A stretch of DNA of 64,000 nt, taken from assembly GCA_026413225.1 (NCBI GenBank), contig CM048552.1, positions 214,172,553 through 214,236,552 of the forward strand, read 5' to 3'. Of this stretch, positions 48,935 to 61,245 are shown piece after piece (within the stretch, counting starts at the first letter, position 1; each line of letters begins with the position of its first letter). The translations under genes were made by a program, and so were the position numbers. Origin of the DNA: Otis tarda (taxonomy: Eukaryota; Chordata; Aves; Otidiformes; Otididae). The notes under the pieces were generated by a model. The model worked only from the letters and a program-made list of their open reading frames with translations. It was not told the origin of the DNA and searched no databases.

Positions 48935-51900
48935 GGTTTTGCCTCTCATGAGATTCCCACCTCTTGGGAGAGACCCACACATTTAATTTAGGTGCTTGAA
49001 TGATTCTGAAGCCTTTGGATATGTTAATCAAAGTGAAAGTCATGGCCCAGCGTGCCTTCACTGTAAATTATCCCCAGCTTGCTGCTACGTGGGAATTCTG
49101 TACTAGGAGTCCCACCACAGACACGTGCTCAAAGCAGAGGGTCCACAGAAGAGACGGAGAAATGGCTTTTCTCTAACTCCTCTCATTGTGTCCAGACAGA
49201 AAATGGGAAAGAGTTTAAAAAACTAAAAACTTTAAAAGTTGAAAAATAAAAACCATCAGCAAGAAAAAATGGTGACAAAGAGATGCTCATGTGGGATTCC
49301 TGAAAAAAATGTGAAAACAAACCTGCAAATCTGGCATTGGAGGCTGTTCATGAAGCAAGGTGCACAGGAGACACCAAACGTTCTGCGTTTTACTCTGCAA
49401 ATCCCTCACCACAGGTGTGTTCACTGAGAAAACAGATTCCCATGCCGCAGCGATTTCCCACGTGGATGCGGTGTCTCTGAAGAGGTGCCGAGGAGTTCTC
49501 CTAGGAAGGGACCACGAAGGGAGCGCTTGTTAGGTGGGTTACCGCTCACTGACACAGCGCCGCGGGAGGCTGCTGGGGCAGGAACTGTTCATGGGCTTGA
49601 ACAGAAACTGGGACTTTGGATCTGGAGATCTTCCAACTGTTTCCACCTGGGAGAAAATTTGGCTTGTTTACAAATTGTACAATGTACAAATTACAGTTTC
49701 TCCGTGATTTTACGTGTCCAGCACACGGTTTTGCCATTGGAAACTGCAACAATAACCACAGTTGGGTATTACCGTATCCGCAGATACCTGTGGCCTTGGG
49801 AGTTTAGGATTCGAGTGTTCCCCTTTAAATAAATTCCAGCCCTTGATTCACATCCTGAACTATTCAAAGCTCAGGAGCTGCCTTTCATTCTTTGCTGCTT
49901 CTTCTCTATGTTCGGGCAGCGAATGAGCTTGAAATAAATCCCAGCCGGATGGGGCGGAGCCAGATCCATGCAGAAGAGGAGAAGGGCAGCTGTAAGAGGC
50001 TTCCATTCGCAAACCACAGCATCCCCCTGGGTACCAAACCAGGCGTGATCACAGGGGTATCCAGGTCTTGTTGTCAAAGCCAACAGAGTCCAGAAGTGCA
50101 AATGATTTTAAAGACTGAATTCAAGCCGTTTGTGCACGGCTGGTAAACGTCCAGCATCCCCCTGAAGGTAATCAGGAGTGAAACAACGGTCTTCATTCAT
50201 CTAATCCTCCTACCCCACCTCTCCCACGCCTGCCCAGCCACCTCTGCCTCGCACTGAACAAGAGACCTTGTGTGCAAAACCAAGTTCATCAGCACCGCTG
50301 CCTCCTCCAGTGTTGGAAAGAGCCTGTCAAACCCTGGGTGCTATGCAAGAAATGTTTAATTTGCTGTGCGTTGGGCAAGGGACATGAATGGTCCTGCCTT
50401 TGGGCAGCCCCGTAGCTGGAGGTGCAAAGAGAGGCAAGTTTGTGCATCTCCTCCCGCTGCAGGGAACAGACAGCTCCTTGCTTAAAGCAAAATGTGGGCA
50501 TCCGCATCGGAGAAGGGTCATTGATCACGGTCCCATGGTGCTAGGGGCTACAAAAACACAAAGCAAGAGCCTGTTCCTGCCTGGGGTTTACAGCAGACTA
50601 ACCAGAAAGTAGAAGAGAAGATAAGGATACAGAGAGCTGCTCTGTGGCTGTGAGGACCATGAGATCCATCCCTGTTGGATGAGATTTGAGCTGGGGTAAT
50701 CACAGCGGCTCAGCTCTGCTTAGGTCCAGCTGGCAAAGAGCAGCTCGACATCCCAGGACACCAGCCCTCCAGGCAGATCATCTGTCCAGGGAGCGAGAAG
50801 ATGCCTCTGTGAAGCATCCTTTTGGAGGGGGAATGCAGCACAAACCAGTAAAACTGGTACAGGACTCATGGTGCTGGATGCCTGGCTTCTGGTTCTGCCC
50901 CAGACTTGCTCTCCGTGCCTCAGTTTCCCCCAAGACTTAAGCCAGGACAATCAGCCTTGCCTAAATGCTTGGACATCTGGAGATGCAGTTCTTGCGTGAT
51001 GAGTCAGATCTTCCCTTGTCTGACTCAGCTCGCAGATGCCGAGCCCTGCATCACCGTGGCCATCTGCCATTGAACAGCTACGGAGCTTCCCTGACTCCAG
51101 GGATCACATTTTCTATTCTTACTGCAGCAACGCAGCCGCAGACATCTCCTGAGCGCCTGATTATTCCCACAACTGAATACCTCTGCGAGTTTACGCACCC
51201 ATTTGGGAAGACCGGGAAAAAAAACCTTTCTAGATTAAACACTTCCGTTAACAGTACAGGGGTCATCGCAACAGCTTCATCAGCGTGTTACGAATTAATA
51301 TAACCTCTGGTCTACGCAATGATGTAAGAGAGAGACAAAAGCCAGGGCATATTCACCTGCAGTGGCCAAACCGCTGCCAAGGCCCACAGTAGCTCATTTA
51401 ACTACAGGAACAGCCAAAAGGCATTTCCACCCACTCCGTCCCAGTTACCTGTCGAATCCTTCAGGTTCCCGGTGGCCAGGACACCAGTTGAGCGTTACAA
51501 GGCTCAGCCACACGCACAGCTCAAACCCCACAAGATTTGCTGTGTCCGACGGCCGGAGGGTGATTTGTGAGGAAGAAGCAAAGAAGAAACGTTTGCAACG
51601 GCTGGATGTATTCTTTTTTTTTTTTTTTTGTGCTTTCAGTGAAGACTGCAGCAGCTGTGGTTAATTCTAAAATGGGAAATAGAGAAAAGGTCATTGGACG
51701 ACCTGCAAGTTATAAAAGACGGAAAATGGAAATCTAACAGTGGCTTTCACTTCCAAAATTAACACCATTCTCCCTGATGCGTGAACGTGGCTCTGCAGTA
51801 GCAGCAGCACAAACCCCGGGGCTCTGGCAGGACAGAGATCTGACCCTGGGAAAGTCTTCAAGGTGCGGATGCAGCCCGTTAACGCCTGGAACAAAATGCT

Positions 51901-52230
51901 AAAGATCTAAAGATCACACTGGCAGGCGTCGCTCTGCAAGAATGCATCAGCGTTGCATCATGTGGGCTCCTTGAATTTTCCAGAAATCCCGCCTGCCACC
52001 TCTTTCCTGCCAAGTTTGCACTGAAAATCCATGCAGTAGCTAAGGAATACACACTGCAATTCTCTGCCGGCGTATTTTAAACAGGCAGGAGTACTTAGGC
52101 TAAGCGTAGTATGAGGGGTTAGATGCATGGGGACATACGAAAGACGTCCCTCTTTGCTAAGGGTCCCGCATGCAGAATCAGTATTCGGGGATATAGGAAA
52201 CTCCAGACAGAAATACATGGTTAAATACAT
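48935..52230. other. Unique non-coding stretch
   Basis: No gene was recognised. A T-run lies at 51616-51630. Open frames are short. Confidence 0.6.
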
Positions 52231-53130
52231 GTTACAAGTGGTGTCCCCCAGGGGTCGGTACTTGGGCCCATCTTGTTCAATATCTTTATTGATGACCTAG
52301 ACGAGGGGATTGAGCGTACCCTCAGTAAGTTTGCAGATGACACCAAGTTGGGTGGCGGTGTTGATCTGCCTGAGGGTAGGGAGGCCCTTCAGAGGGATCT
52401 GGATAGGCTGGATCGCTGGGCTGAGCTGAATGGGATGAGGTTCAACAAGGCCAAGTGTCGGGTCCTGCACTTTGGCCACAACAACCCCATGCAGCGCTGT
52501 AGGCTCGGAGCTGAGTGGCTGGAGGACTGTGAAGAGGAAAGGGACCTGGGGGTGTTGGTTGATGCTCAGCTGAACATGAGCCGACAGTGTGCCCAGGTGG
52601 CCAAGAGGGCCAACGGCATCCTGGCCTGCATTAGAAATAGCGTGGCCAGCAGGAGCAGGGAGGTAATCATCCCCCTGTATTCGGCGCTGGTGAGGCCGCA
52701 CCTCGAGTATTGTGTTCAGTTTTGGGCCCCTCACTACAAGAAAGACATTGAAGCCCTGGAACGTGTCCAGAGAAGGGCAACAAAGCTGGTGAGGGAGCTG
52801 GAGCACAAGTCTTATGAGGAGCGGCTGAGAGAGTTGGGATTGTTTAGTCTGGAGAAGAGGAGGCTCAGGGGAGATCTCATTGCACTCTACAGCTTCCTGA
52901 AGGCAGGTTGTGGTGAGCAGGGGTTTGGCCTCTTCTCCCAGGCAACAAGCAGGACCCGAGGAAATGGCCACAAGTTGTACCAGAGGAGGTTTAGATTGGA
53001 CGTGAGGAAAAACTTTTTCTCCCAAAGAGTGGTCAGGCGCTGGAATGGCCTGCCCAGGGAGGTGGTGGAGTCGCCGTCCCTGGCAGTGTTCAAGAGGCGG
53101 CTTGATGAGGAGCTACAAGATATGGTTTAG
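52231..53130 (+). CDS. CR1 ORF2 fragment: reverse transcriptase C-terminal part
   Basis: About 299 codons are open from the truncated 5' end to TAG. Visible parts in order: the PQGSVLGP motif (RT block 4 region), FADDTKL (the catalytic Asp pair of RT block 5, here F-A-D-D), the thumb-like region with QRDLDRL and [12 protein letters not shown], and the CR1-typical end [20 protein letters not shown] followed by [16 protein letters not shown]. The N-terminal endonuclease, the first RT blocks and ORF1 are absent, so no active enzyme is expected. There is no host start codon; expression would need a neighbouring promoter. Confidence 0.95.
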   Translation, partial: VTSGVPQGSVLGPILFNIFIDDLDEGIERTLSKFADDTKLGGGVDLPEGREALQRDLDRLDRWAELNGMRFNKAKCRVLHFGHNNPMQRCRLGAEWLEDCEEERDLGVLVDAQLNMSRQCAQVAKRANGILACIRNSVASRSREVIIPLYSALVRPHLEYCVQFWAPHYKKDIEALERVQRRATKLVRELEHKSYEERLRELGLFSLEKRRLRGDLIALYSFLKAGCGEQGFGLFSQATSRTRGNGHKLYQRRFRLDVRKNFFSQRVVRRWNGLPREVVESPSLAVFKRRLDEELQDMV

Positions 53131-53226
53131 TAGCTGTGGCAGCAATGGTAGTGGGAAGACGGTTGGACGAGATGATCTTATAGGTCCCATCCAACCATGT
53201 CATTCTATGATTCTATGATTCTATGA
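52231..53226 (+). mobile_element. CR1 LINE, best preserved, about 1.0 kb
   Basis: Plus-orientation CR1. It begins in ORF2 at the reverse-transcriptase segment reading [19 protein letters not shown] and runs unbroken to the ORF2 stop at 53128-53130, followed by a 96-bp 3' UTR and three exact terminal octamers (attctatg). It differs in many positions from the main group of the window and belongs to another subfamily. The lack of frame breaks makes it the youngest CR1 copy seen here. It is 5'-truncated, so it cannot be autonomous. Confidence 0.97.
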
Positions 53227-56200
53227 AATGTATTAAACATTACGTGTGGCACCATGTGTCTGTCACGCACTGTAAAATGACATCAGATCTGGCATTGAAG
53301 TTGTAAAATGCACTAAAAAGCTTAGAAAGGCCAAATTAAGTTCAACTGGGCAACTTTCACTTGAGTTCAACCTCTCTTACGACACAGAGAGAAAAGAAAT
53401 CCTTACATCCCGTATCTCTGTTCTCATTGATGCATGCTCAGCCCTCCACCAGTCTCCTTGCCTTGGAGACTGGTCTTTGCCTTTCCCGGGTTCAGCCTAA
53501 CCTGCCACGAGGGTAACGCTTCCTGACCGACTTTGGACCCACGTGAAGGGACCTGATCTGCATGACATTTGCCTCCCACACGAGTGCATTGTGTCATCCC
53601 AAGCAAAGGTGCAGCAACTCAGATCTAGACAGAAACTGGTTTGGTCCCACCAGATCAGCACAACAAGGTCACCGGGGCTGGGGCAATCAAGAGCTTGTGG
53701 TCCCTGCACCCTGGGAAGGATGAAGCCCCTTCTCCTGTTGTACCTCTCTAGGCAGCTTTTCTATTGTCCGTGTAAGGGCGGAAAAGATGAAGAGGCTGCC
53801 AAGACCCTTCCTAAGCATCCCTTTGCTTACATATCCGCAGCACGTGGGCGATGAGGAATGCGCATGCCGTTTGCTCCTGCTGGACCGCTGCCCGGTGCAG
53901 GGCGGTTGCCGAGCCCAGTGCGTCTTTCCTCAGATTCAGCTCTCCTCTCCCTCCTTTCCTGCCTTAAAACTGCTGCATCAAGCACCCTGAAGCCCACAAC
54001 GCAGCAAAACCACCAGCCCCAGCCCTGTCCTGCATCCAGTCCCTGCATCCCATCGGCATCACCAGCGGCAGAGTTTCACAGCTCGGCTTGTTGGGGACTG
54101 ATTTCCAACAACCAAGCTACTTTGAGGGACACCGGTAAGATCGGTGAGAGAACCAGTTGTGTAATTTGTGTGCCTACACATACACGGGCATGCACATGCA
54201 CGCACACGCACGCACACGTTGAACCCGCCCCGCTGTCCATCCCAGCGCAGCTCTGTGCTGGAAGCAGAAGATTGGCTGGCGGAGGATCTCTCTCCAAGCA
54301 AGGGTCGGTTTTAGGGGCGTTTCTGTTCCCTCAGCTGGCTCCAGAATAAATGGTTTCCTTTTACATCCTGTTTCCTTACAAGAGGCCTGAAACGCTGCAC
54401 CTCAAGTGGGCTGGATGTGGGTCTGCGCCTCCTCTCAGCTTTCTGACAGCTTCAACTAAATATAAAGAAGAGGCAGAGAGCTCAAACCTTGTAAGTTCCT
54501 GTATGCTTCTCGAAAACAGGAAGCCAGGAAGAGACGAGGAAAAGCTTTAACATCGCAGCAGATGGGAACTCAGCTTTTAACAAGACATCAGAGATTCCCC
54601 TTCACAGCCTCCACGCCGTGCACGGCTCTGAGCAAACCGACCTCCCCACTCCTGGGCCTTTTCTGCTCATATTTTACAATAAAGGGTTCAAAAGCTGGAA
54701 ATGACACATTTCTCGTTGCCTGCCTCACGCTCCTCACAGTGGGGAAACGGAGGCTATGGCACCCCGAATCACTGGTCTCACAGCCTGCCCTCGAGATGGC
54801 CCTAGTGTCCGTGGGGCTGACGTGGCTGAAAACTAACCACTTTCTTCGTCTTTTGGTTAACTTTTTGGGCGGATCCAGACGGTCTCGGCCACCGAAAGGC
54901 AGAAGGGAGGGGGTGAGGAATGCACACGATCGCTCCGTGGCGGCTCATCCAGCCAGCCTGGAGAGGGTACCCCAAAGTCCTGAGTCCTGTCATTCTGCCA
55001 CGATCCCAAAACAGCTCCCGTGCCAGTGGAGAAAGAGGACAGGACCCAGTAACCACGTAGGTCCTCCCAGCTTGCTGCCCAGCAAACTCCCACCCCCTGA
55101 GCTGTGGCTATCCACAAGGACTCCATCTCCCCCGGCTCCAGGAAGGTGCAGGACAGAGGGGTTTGCAGTCTGACCTGCCGTCACCTCTGCTGAACCTCTG
55201 CCATTCTCATTCTTTCCACCCGAAAGCACCGGAGGAATTTCCCCCCGCCTCGACATGTTGGCAGGAGACCCTGTGGATTTTGAACTTTTCTCTGGGAGTA
55301 TTAAACAGGGATTACAAACTAGGATCAAGGGAATCTCTCTCCTCTTATGCCCTGTGGGAAAGCTGCAACTGGGGCCTTGCTAGCCTGTCATGCATCATGG
55401 CATACCTGTGTGATACCAGGGATGGAGAATTTGCCCCCTCCAGGGCAATCACAGTTCTTCTCCTCTTCCTTTTTCTCCTCCATCACATCTGCTGAAGAAG
55501 CGAAAGCTGACCAGTGCTTTGCAGCATCCATAGGCTGAATTTGCACCTTTAGGGCACATAAACCCACCCTGTGACCTCCCAGAAAGCCAGGGGTCCGCAT
55601 CCCTCGCTCCGGGGCACAGCTAGCTAGCAGAGAGGAGTTTGGCTTGTCGCTGCTGCAGACCAGACAGGCCAGGGCACAGATCCACGGGACGCTCAGCCTT
55701 TCAGCTTCACTGCCGTCCTTTGTGTGCCATCTGTTCAAACAAAGCTGGGCCCTTCCAGCTCCAGCCAAACCGGGACCCGGGCACGGGTGCAAGCCAGAGA
55801 GGGGGAAAAGGGCTGTGATTCTGCCTGAGTCCGAGAGATTGCTGCCTGCAAAGCCATCGCTCTGGGATGCCTCAAGCTGTGTGAATGAGTTCAGAGTGGC
55901 AAAGGAGGATGCTGCAAGGGGAAAATTAAAGCACCAATGCTGAACTTGCCCTTGAGCTGAGCAGAGAAGCAGAATCCCCCTCAAAGCCTTTGCATGTGGG
56001 TATGCAGAGAACCAGCGAGCTCTGACTAGCTCTGGATGGGGAACCCCTCACCCAACACATGCTTGATTTGCCTAGAGGTGAGGCCACGGTGTTTGAGTTC
56101 TACTGGGAACTCACCTGAGACTGGATTCATGGTGGCTGCTGCTGCCCCCAGCTCCCACGGCTCCTCACATGGCTCTGGAAGATGACCTCAGGCTCCATCA

Positions 56201-59200
56201 GCCACCGCTGGTTCCAGGCTCCATCCAGACCCGTTTGCTCTAGTTTGGGGAGAGATTTGGCTAATGAAACTGAGACACAAGGAAGTTCCTCAGCAATCCC
56301 AGATGAATCCGTGATAACACTGCTCCTGGGGCTGCCCTGGGAAGCTCTGAGAAATGGTCTGGGGAGGGTTGAACCGATTTGAGAAGGTTTGAGCTTTCCT
56401 TAAGGCTGGTTCACCTTCTCTGTCCATTCCTGCTCGTTAGGTGAGGAACTGATGCACAGCAGATGTGGCCAGGAGAAGCGAGAAAAGGTGCAGAGGCTGG
56501 GGAGCATTCACATCAGTGCTGGCTTTGTCTCACCCTTGCAGGCAGGTGAGACAACGCTGTCACCAGGATGGGGGACACATGGGGATGTGCAAATTGGGGA
56601 ATTAGACTGTATCAGGGAGTCTCCCAGGCTTGTTGCATCCTCTGCAGAAAGACTGGATGCATTCGAGATGGAGGATGCAAAGAGGATCAGTATCATCTTT
56701 GCTGCCCCCACCGTGATCTTTGCAGGTCCCACGGTTTTTAATCCTCCAAGACATAATCTGCCATGTGCTGTGCTCCTTTCAAGAGATGTTCGGCACCAGG
56801 ATGGCTTCTCAATTGCTCTTCAGTGCCAGACCCGTGCCAGCTCTGAGCATCCCTGCCTTCCTCAGCTGCAGCACAGAGAAACCCCAGAGGTAAAAGTTAC
56901 CCAGAAGAGGAAGCAAGGCTCATAAGGACACACAAAATGTCCTACCAGGCCAGTGTTGTCCATCTAGCTCTGCTCCATCAGCTACCATGGGAGAGGCAAG
57001 CACTTTTAGGGCAACTGGCTCCAGCTTGCCTGTGGTCCACTGCACTTGTGCCACCCCAGCACCCAGACCTGCTGGACTAGGGATGTTCATTGTACATCCC
57101 CATTTTTATCTACTGCTGGAACTAATTAGTCTAATTTGTCTAATCCTTTTAGGTTAGATCCCATCTGCCTCCTGTGGATGCAACTCTGTGAAGAAGGACT
57201 GCCTGGGATCTGTTTTAAAATGATCTCCTGCTAGCTTCGACCCAGCTCCACGCTCTTAACGGTGGGATCTGCTGGACAGCTTTAATACCCCATCAGAGCT
57301 GAGAGGTACAAGAAGGGACCGAGTATCCCCGCTCTACAAATTGCTTTCGTTGCTAGCCTTGCTACAGATCCTGGAAAGCAGAAATCCTGCACCAGCACTG
57401 CTTCATAGCAGCTTAGAAGATGACAGACTGTCACTGATACAGGAAAACACGGGTCAGATTCCCGGGTCACTGTAGCCTACAGGAAAGGCTGACTGTGCCA
57501 AAGCTGCTGGAGTTTATATTTTAAAAGTTCTGTCCAAAGAGCCTGTTAGACTGCAGGTTTTGCTTTTGTAGAAATAAAGCGCTCCTTTAACATATAAACA
57601 AGTAAATTAGTAACACTGCTTTAAATAAGGCAAGCCAAATGACCACGACAGCATCAGTCCAGACGTTTTACATCTGGGCACGGGCTGTTTACCGCAGGGC
57701 TGGGTGTAAGATTCCCAGTACCAGTTGAATTTCACCATCCTCCACCCCAGCAGCTCCCCCACAGCTAGCTCAGACACTGCATTAAATCTCCCAGCTGCTT
57801 TGTCGGGCTGTGTAGGATCAGCCCCGTATCACAAACTGTTTGGACTTTTTTTTAATTCAAGTATGTTATAGCTCGGTAGATCTGCAGCCCTCTAAACCCA
57901 AAGGCTCCCCAGAGAGCAAAACCACACTTGAAATAGCTCGCGACAAAAGAAATGTAAGTTTTGCCCTACGCGCAACTGCGTTTTCGAGCTGGGCGGCTGG
58001 AGGGGAAGAGTTGTGCTGGATAAGAGGATGTGTCTTTTGGCAGCTGGGCCCTCTCATTAAAGGAGCAGAGAAGACGGAAGAAGGCAACTCCCAGTATCGC
58101 TCCCCCTTCCCGGTCCTCTTCCCCCATCCCACTGCTGTAGGATCTCCTACGTGGCACTGTGGGGGCAGGGAGCGCTGGCCGGAGCGCCTGCCAAGTCCGA
58201 CTGCACTTGGAAATCACTCGACGGCAAGAGAGATCTCCCCTGCAAAGCAGATCAGCCTGATTCCCAGCACTTTTACCCTGGAAAAAAATATGTTCATGGT
58301 TAAGATTAAGCTCTTTGCTCAAATTTGGTAGAATTGACTGATTTTCTGCATCCTCACATCCTATGATACTATGATTCTATTTATTGTGGTTGTCTTAAAG
58401 CAATGCGCTCAGGATTTTGTTGTCGGGGGGGAAGAATTAGTAGCGTGGGACAGTTAGCGGTAGCAGGAATAGAGGGGAATATATATCGAAAAATCGGTCA
58501 AAAATTGAAATATCTTTATGCTGGGCTGCCCGTCCTCAAACACAAAGAACTGTTTTTATTCAACTCCAAATTCCTGTTATTGAGGCACAGCCATTTAAAA
58601 AGACTGAAGCACAGAGCCCTGTGCTTGTGTCAAAGGAGTTTGATGCTGGGAGGCATTGAAAGAGATCGAGATTAAAAGTTTCAGAGTTTATTTTAAATTT
58701 CACTAGGAAGGAAAAAAATCTTACATGGGAAGTAATTACATAGAAGCGCTTGAAGGTGGAGCAATTCAGAGCTTGGCAGAGAAGACAGGTTGACACTGGA
58801 AGTTTAAAGCAGCTTTTCTCATTTCTCAGCTGGTACATGCTGCTGGTACAGAGCAGTCACCATTCACCTGTGTATTGATTGCTTGCTATCAGCAAATTCA
58901 TTTTTTTGCTATGGCAACATAGTAATAAAGCAAAAATTGTGCTATAAAAACCCTGGGGCCACATTCTGATCATTTACACAGACAAAAAGTTAAGAAAACC
59001 GCTCCAAATATCCACTGGTGCGGACAAAAATATGATCTTAAGGTAGTTCAAACCTCTCTTTCCCACTGAATCCCTCCCAGAAGGAAGCTGATTTCCGAAC
59101 GTCACTGCTGTGAGGCCATTAGGACCGTTTAGGCACGTTATCATTAAACACTGCGGCATAAGGTACCTGCTTGAACGCAAAATGCCCAGGGAAGATGCCA

Positions 59201-60939
59201 GCCAGAAACGTGTTTTGTTCAGGTATTTGTTTCTCCACACATGCCACTGAAAAATTAAAAAAAAAAAAAATAATAAAATCACACAAAGCTAGGAGCCTTC
59301 AAGCATCTGAAATAACTTCATGCTTGGCACCCAACAGGTCGCCCAGTGAGCGAGACCCCTTGGCACTTTTCCCCCTTAACAGGTTTTGCGCAAATGCCAC
59401 TACATGGATCAATTCAGGCATAATGAAGGCTACTGGGAACGGATAAACGGGACCATCTTTCTCACAGCCAGAAGTAAACACCCAGCGAGCAGACCAAACC
59501 TCCCGTTATCTGCTACCGCTGTTATCGAGGTCTCACTGCTGCAAACCGCGCCGTGAGCGAAATCGTCACAGAAACACACGTTTTGATTTGCTGTTAGAGT
59601 TCTGGGGAGCTGTTTTATTGCAGCTGGTGGAAAATTTTGTACAAGGAGGGGCTCAAAGGCCTCCTCTCATTTGAGGTGGGGAGTATCTACTCACATGGCA
59701 TCATCTGAATGGCCTAGATAGAAGAAAAATGTCACTTTTTAATGTCATGTCTTGATGTCACTTTGATGTCACTTCTAGAATCGATGGGCTGATGTTGTGC
59801 AGGGAAATGAACAGTGGAAGGACGAGATGATCCCCATGCAAAGTGCTTGCAAGACAACAACCCAGGTCTGAGAGCAGAATTTTCAAGGCGAGAAGAGTAA
59901 ATCAGACGCTGTTTCCTGCTATAGCAACAAGAGGTAGCAACCTGCTGAGGCCCCTGTCTTGTGAGAGAAGTGGAGAAACTTGCAGACCCAAAACCAGCAT
60001 TAATAGGGTTGAAAAAAGAAATTATGTGGTGATTAGAAGCAAAGGAAGACAGAGACATCAGTTAAACAACACAATGATGCAGCATCCTTCTGCTAATGTG
60101 GTAACTATCGATGAGAACGGTGCTTAATCACTGAGAGGTGCTTACAATATCACTGTATCTCAGTTTGCCATTAAAAAAAAAATCCCATGCCTGCTTAAAA
60201 TGTGACAGGGTTAAAACCCAGCAGCGTTCAATACTGGTGACTCAGTGCAGAAACTTTTCTACGGCACATACTTTGCTGCAAGCTCTCTCAGCCAGGCAGT
60301 CTGGCTCTAGGCAGCCTGAGGATTTAACTCCTTCAGCGTCACTTCAGGGCTGCAAATATTTGCTGCCATAATGCCAAAAAAAACCCACAGATAAGTTTGC
60401 CAGACATGAGGATTTTGCCAGTGTGTTGTGCTACAACGAAGAACAGACTCCGCTCATCTCACGCCTATGATGCAGGGGGAAATTTGGATGGGTGATGGTT
60501 CACCGCTCCATCAGCCCAGCTGCTGGGGAAAAAGAGAGGTGGGTGTTAGCGCGGGTGGGGAGATGGATGGAAAACCAGTGTCTGTGGGATACGGCAACAC
60601 GAGGAAGATCTCCAGCTGCCTGTAACTTGGCAGAGCAAACGCAGGTCCTCTTGAGCATCGCCGAACAGGGGGACGCCTCAGATGGCAAGATGTGGTTTGA
60701 ACCAGGTTCCAGGTGTTAAATATTCGCTGTCTGTGACTGCTCCGGTGGCGGCCGAAGCCCCTTGCAACACCCCTGACTTCATGGAGAAAAAAATAAATGC
60801 ATCACCCTCCTCATGCACCAACAACCACCCAGCCTCAAGAGGTGCGAGGAAATAAGCTGAACCAGAGCCTCGTAAAAATGCAAAAGCAGCGTTTGGGCTT
60901 AGGAGAGGCTTGCTGTAAGGCCCGGCTTTGGCAGCCAGA
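53227..60939. other. Unique non-coding stretch, 7.7 kb
   Basis: No exon was recognised. A purine-pyrimidine alternating tract lies at 54188-54219. Open frames up to 203 codons (54562-55173 plus) show no family features. The part right of 57.1 kb is A+T-richer. The stretch ends at the promoter region near 61 kb. Confidence 0.55.
54188..54219. repeat. Alternating purine-pyrimidine tract (CA/CG/TG)
   Basis: A 32-bp tract alternates purine and pyrimidine without exception and mixes GC, AC and AT steps. It has Z-DNA-forming potential. A less regular CA-rich stretch precedes it from 54176. Confidence 0.8.
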
Positions 60940-61026
60940 GGCAGCGAGGGCCGTGGCAGCAGAAGGAGGGACCACGCATCCCCCCAGCCCCGCCGGACCC
61001 CCCCTTACAGCCGAGCGCTCCCTGCC

Positions 61027-61031
61027 ATTGG
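61027..61031 (-). promoter_or_regulatory. Reversed CCAAT box
   Basis: The sequence ccattggtggg contains ATTGG, an NF-Y type CCAAT box in reverse, about 170 bp upstream of the predicted start of transcription. Confidence 0.5.
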
Positions 61032-61143
61032 TGGGAGGCCGGCAGAGTTGGGTGGTTGGTTTTTTTTTTTTCGGATCCTCCCCTTCCTCTCCCCCCCCCT
61101 CCCTCCACGTCCCAGGGCGTTTTTTAAGAGGTTTTTCCCAACT

Positions 61144-61156
61144 TTCCAGAAGTTTC
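61144..61156 (+). promoter_or_regulatory. Heat-shock element, three perfect units
   Basis: TTCcaGAAgtTTC fits the HSF1 trimer site TTCnnGAAnnTTC exactly. It lies about 11 bp upstream of the TATA box, a very proximal place consistent with a functional HSF site. A fourth, imperfect unit (CAA instead of GAA) precedes it at the right 5-bp phase. Confidence 0.65.
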
Positions 61157-61167
61157 TCCCCGGCCCC

Positions 61168-61174
61168 TTATATA
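61168..61174 (+). promoter_or_regulatory. TATA box
   Basis: TTATATA flanked by G+C-rich DNA. It predicts a transcription start about 30 bp downstream, near 61199-61203. Confidence 0.75.
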
Positions 61175-61199
61175 CCCCCTCCGCGGGACCGGGAGGTGC

Positions 61200-61245
61200 A
61201 CAGGGGAGCGGAGCAAAGCAGGGTCCCAGCCCCGCACCGCTGCAG
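61200..61245 (+). other. Predicted non-coding exon 1
   Basis: This interval runs from the predicted start of transcription to a strong donor (CTGCAG/GTAAGG). It contains no ATG and would form the 5' end of the 5' UTR. The start position is inferred from the TATA box and is accurate only to a few bases. Confidence 0.55.

Noticed and set aside
58358-58381. CR1-like octamers (ctatgatactatgattcta)
   Set aside because: Only the terminal repeat resembles CR1; the sequence before it does not match any CR1 3' UTR seen here, so it may be chance or an untraceable remnant.
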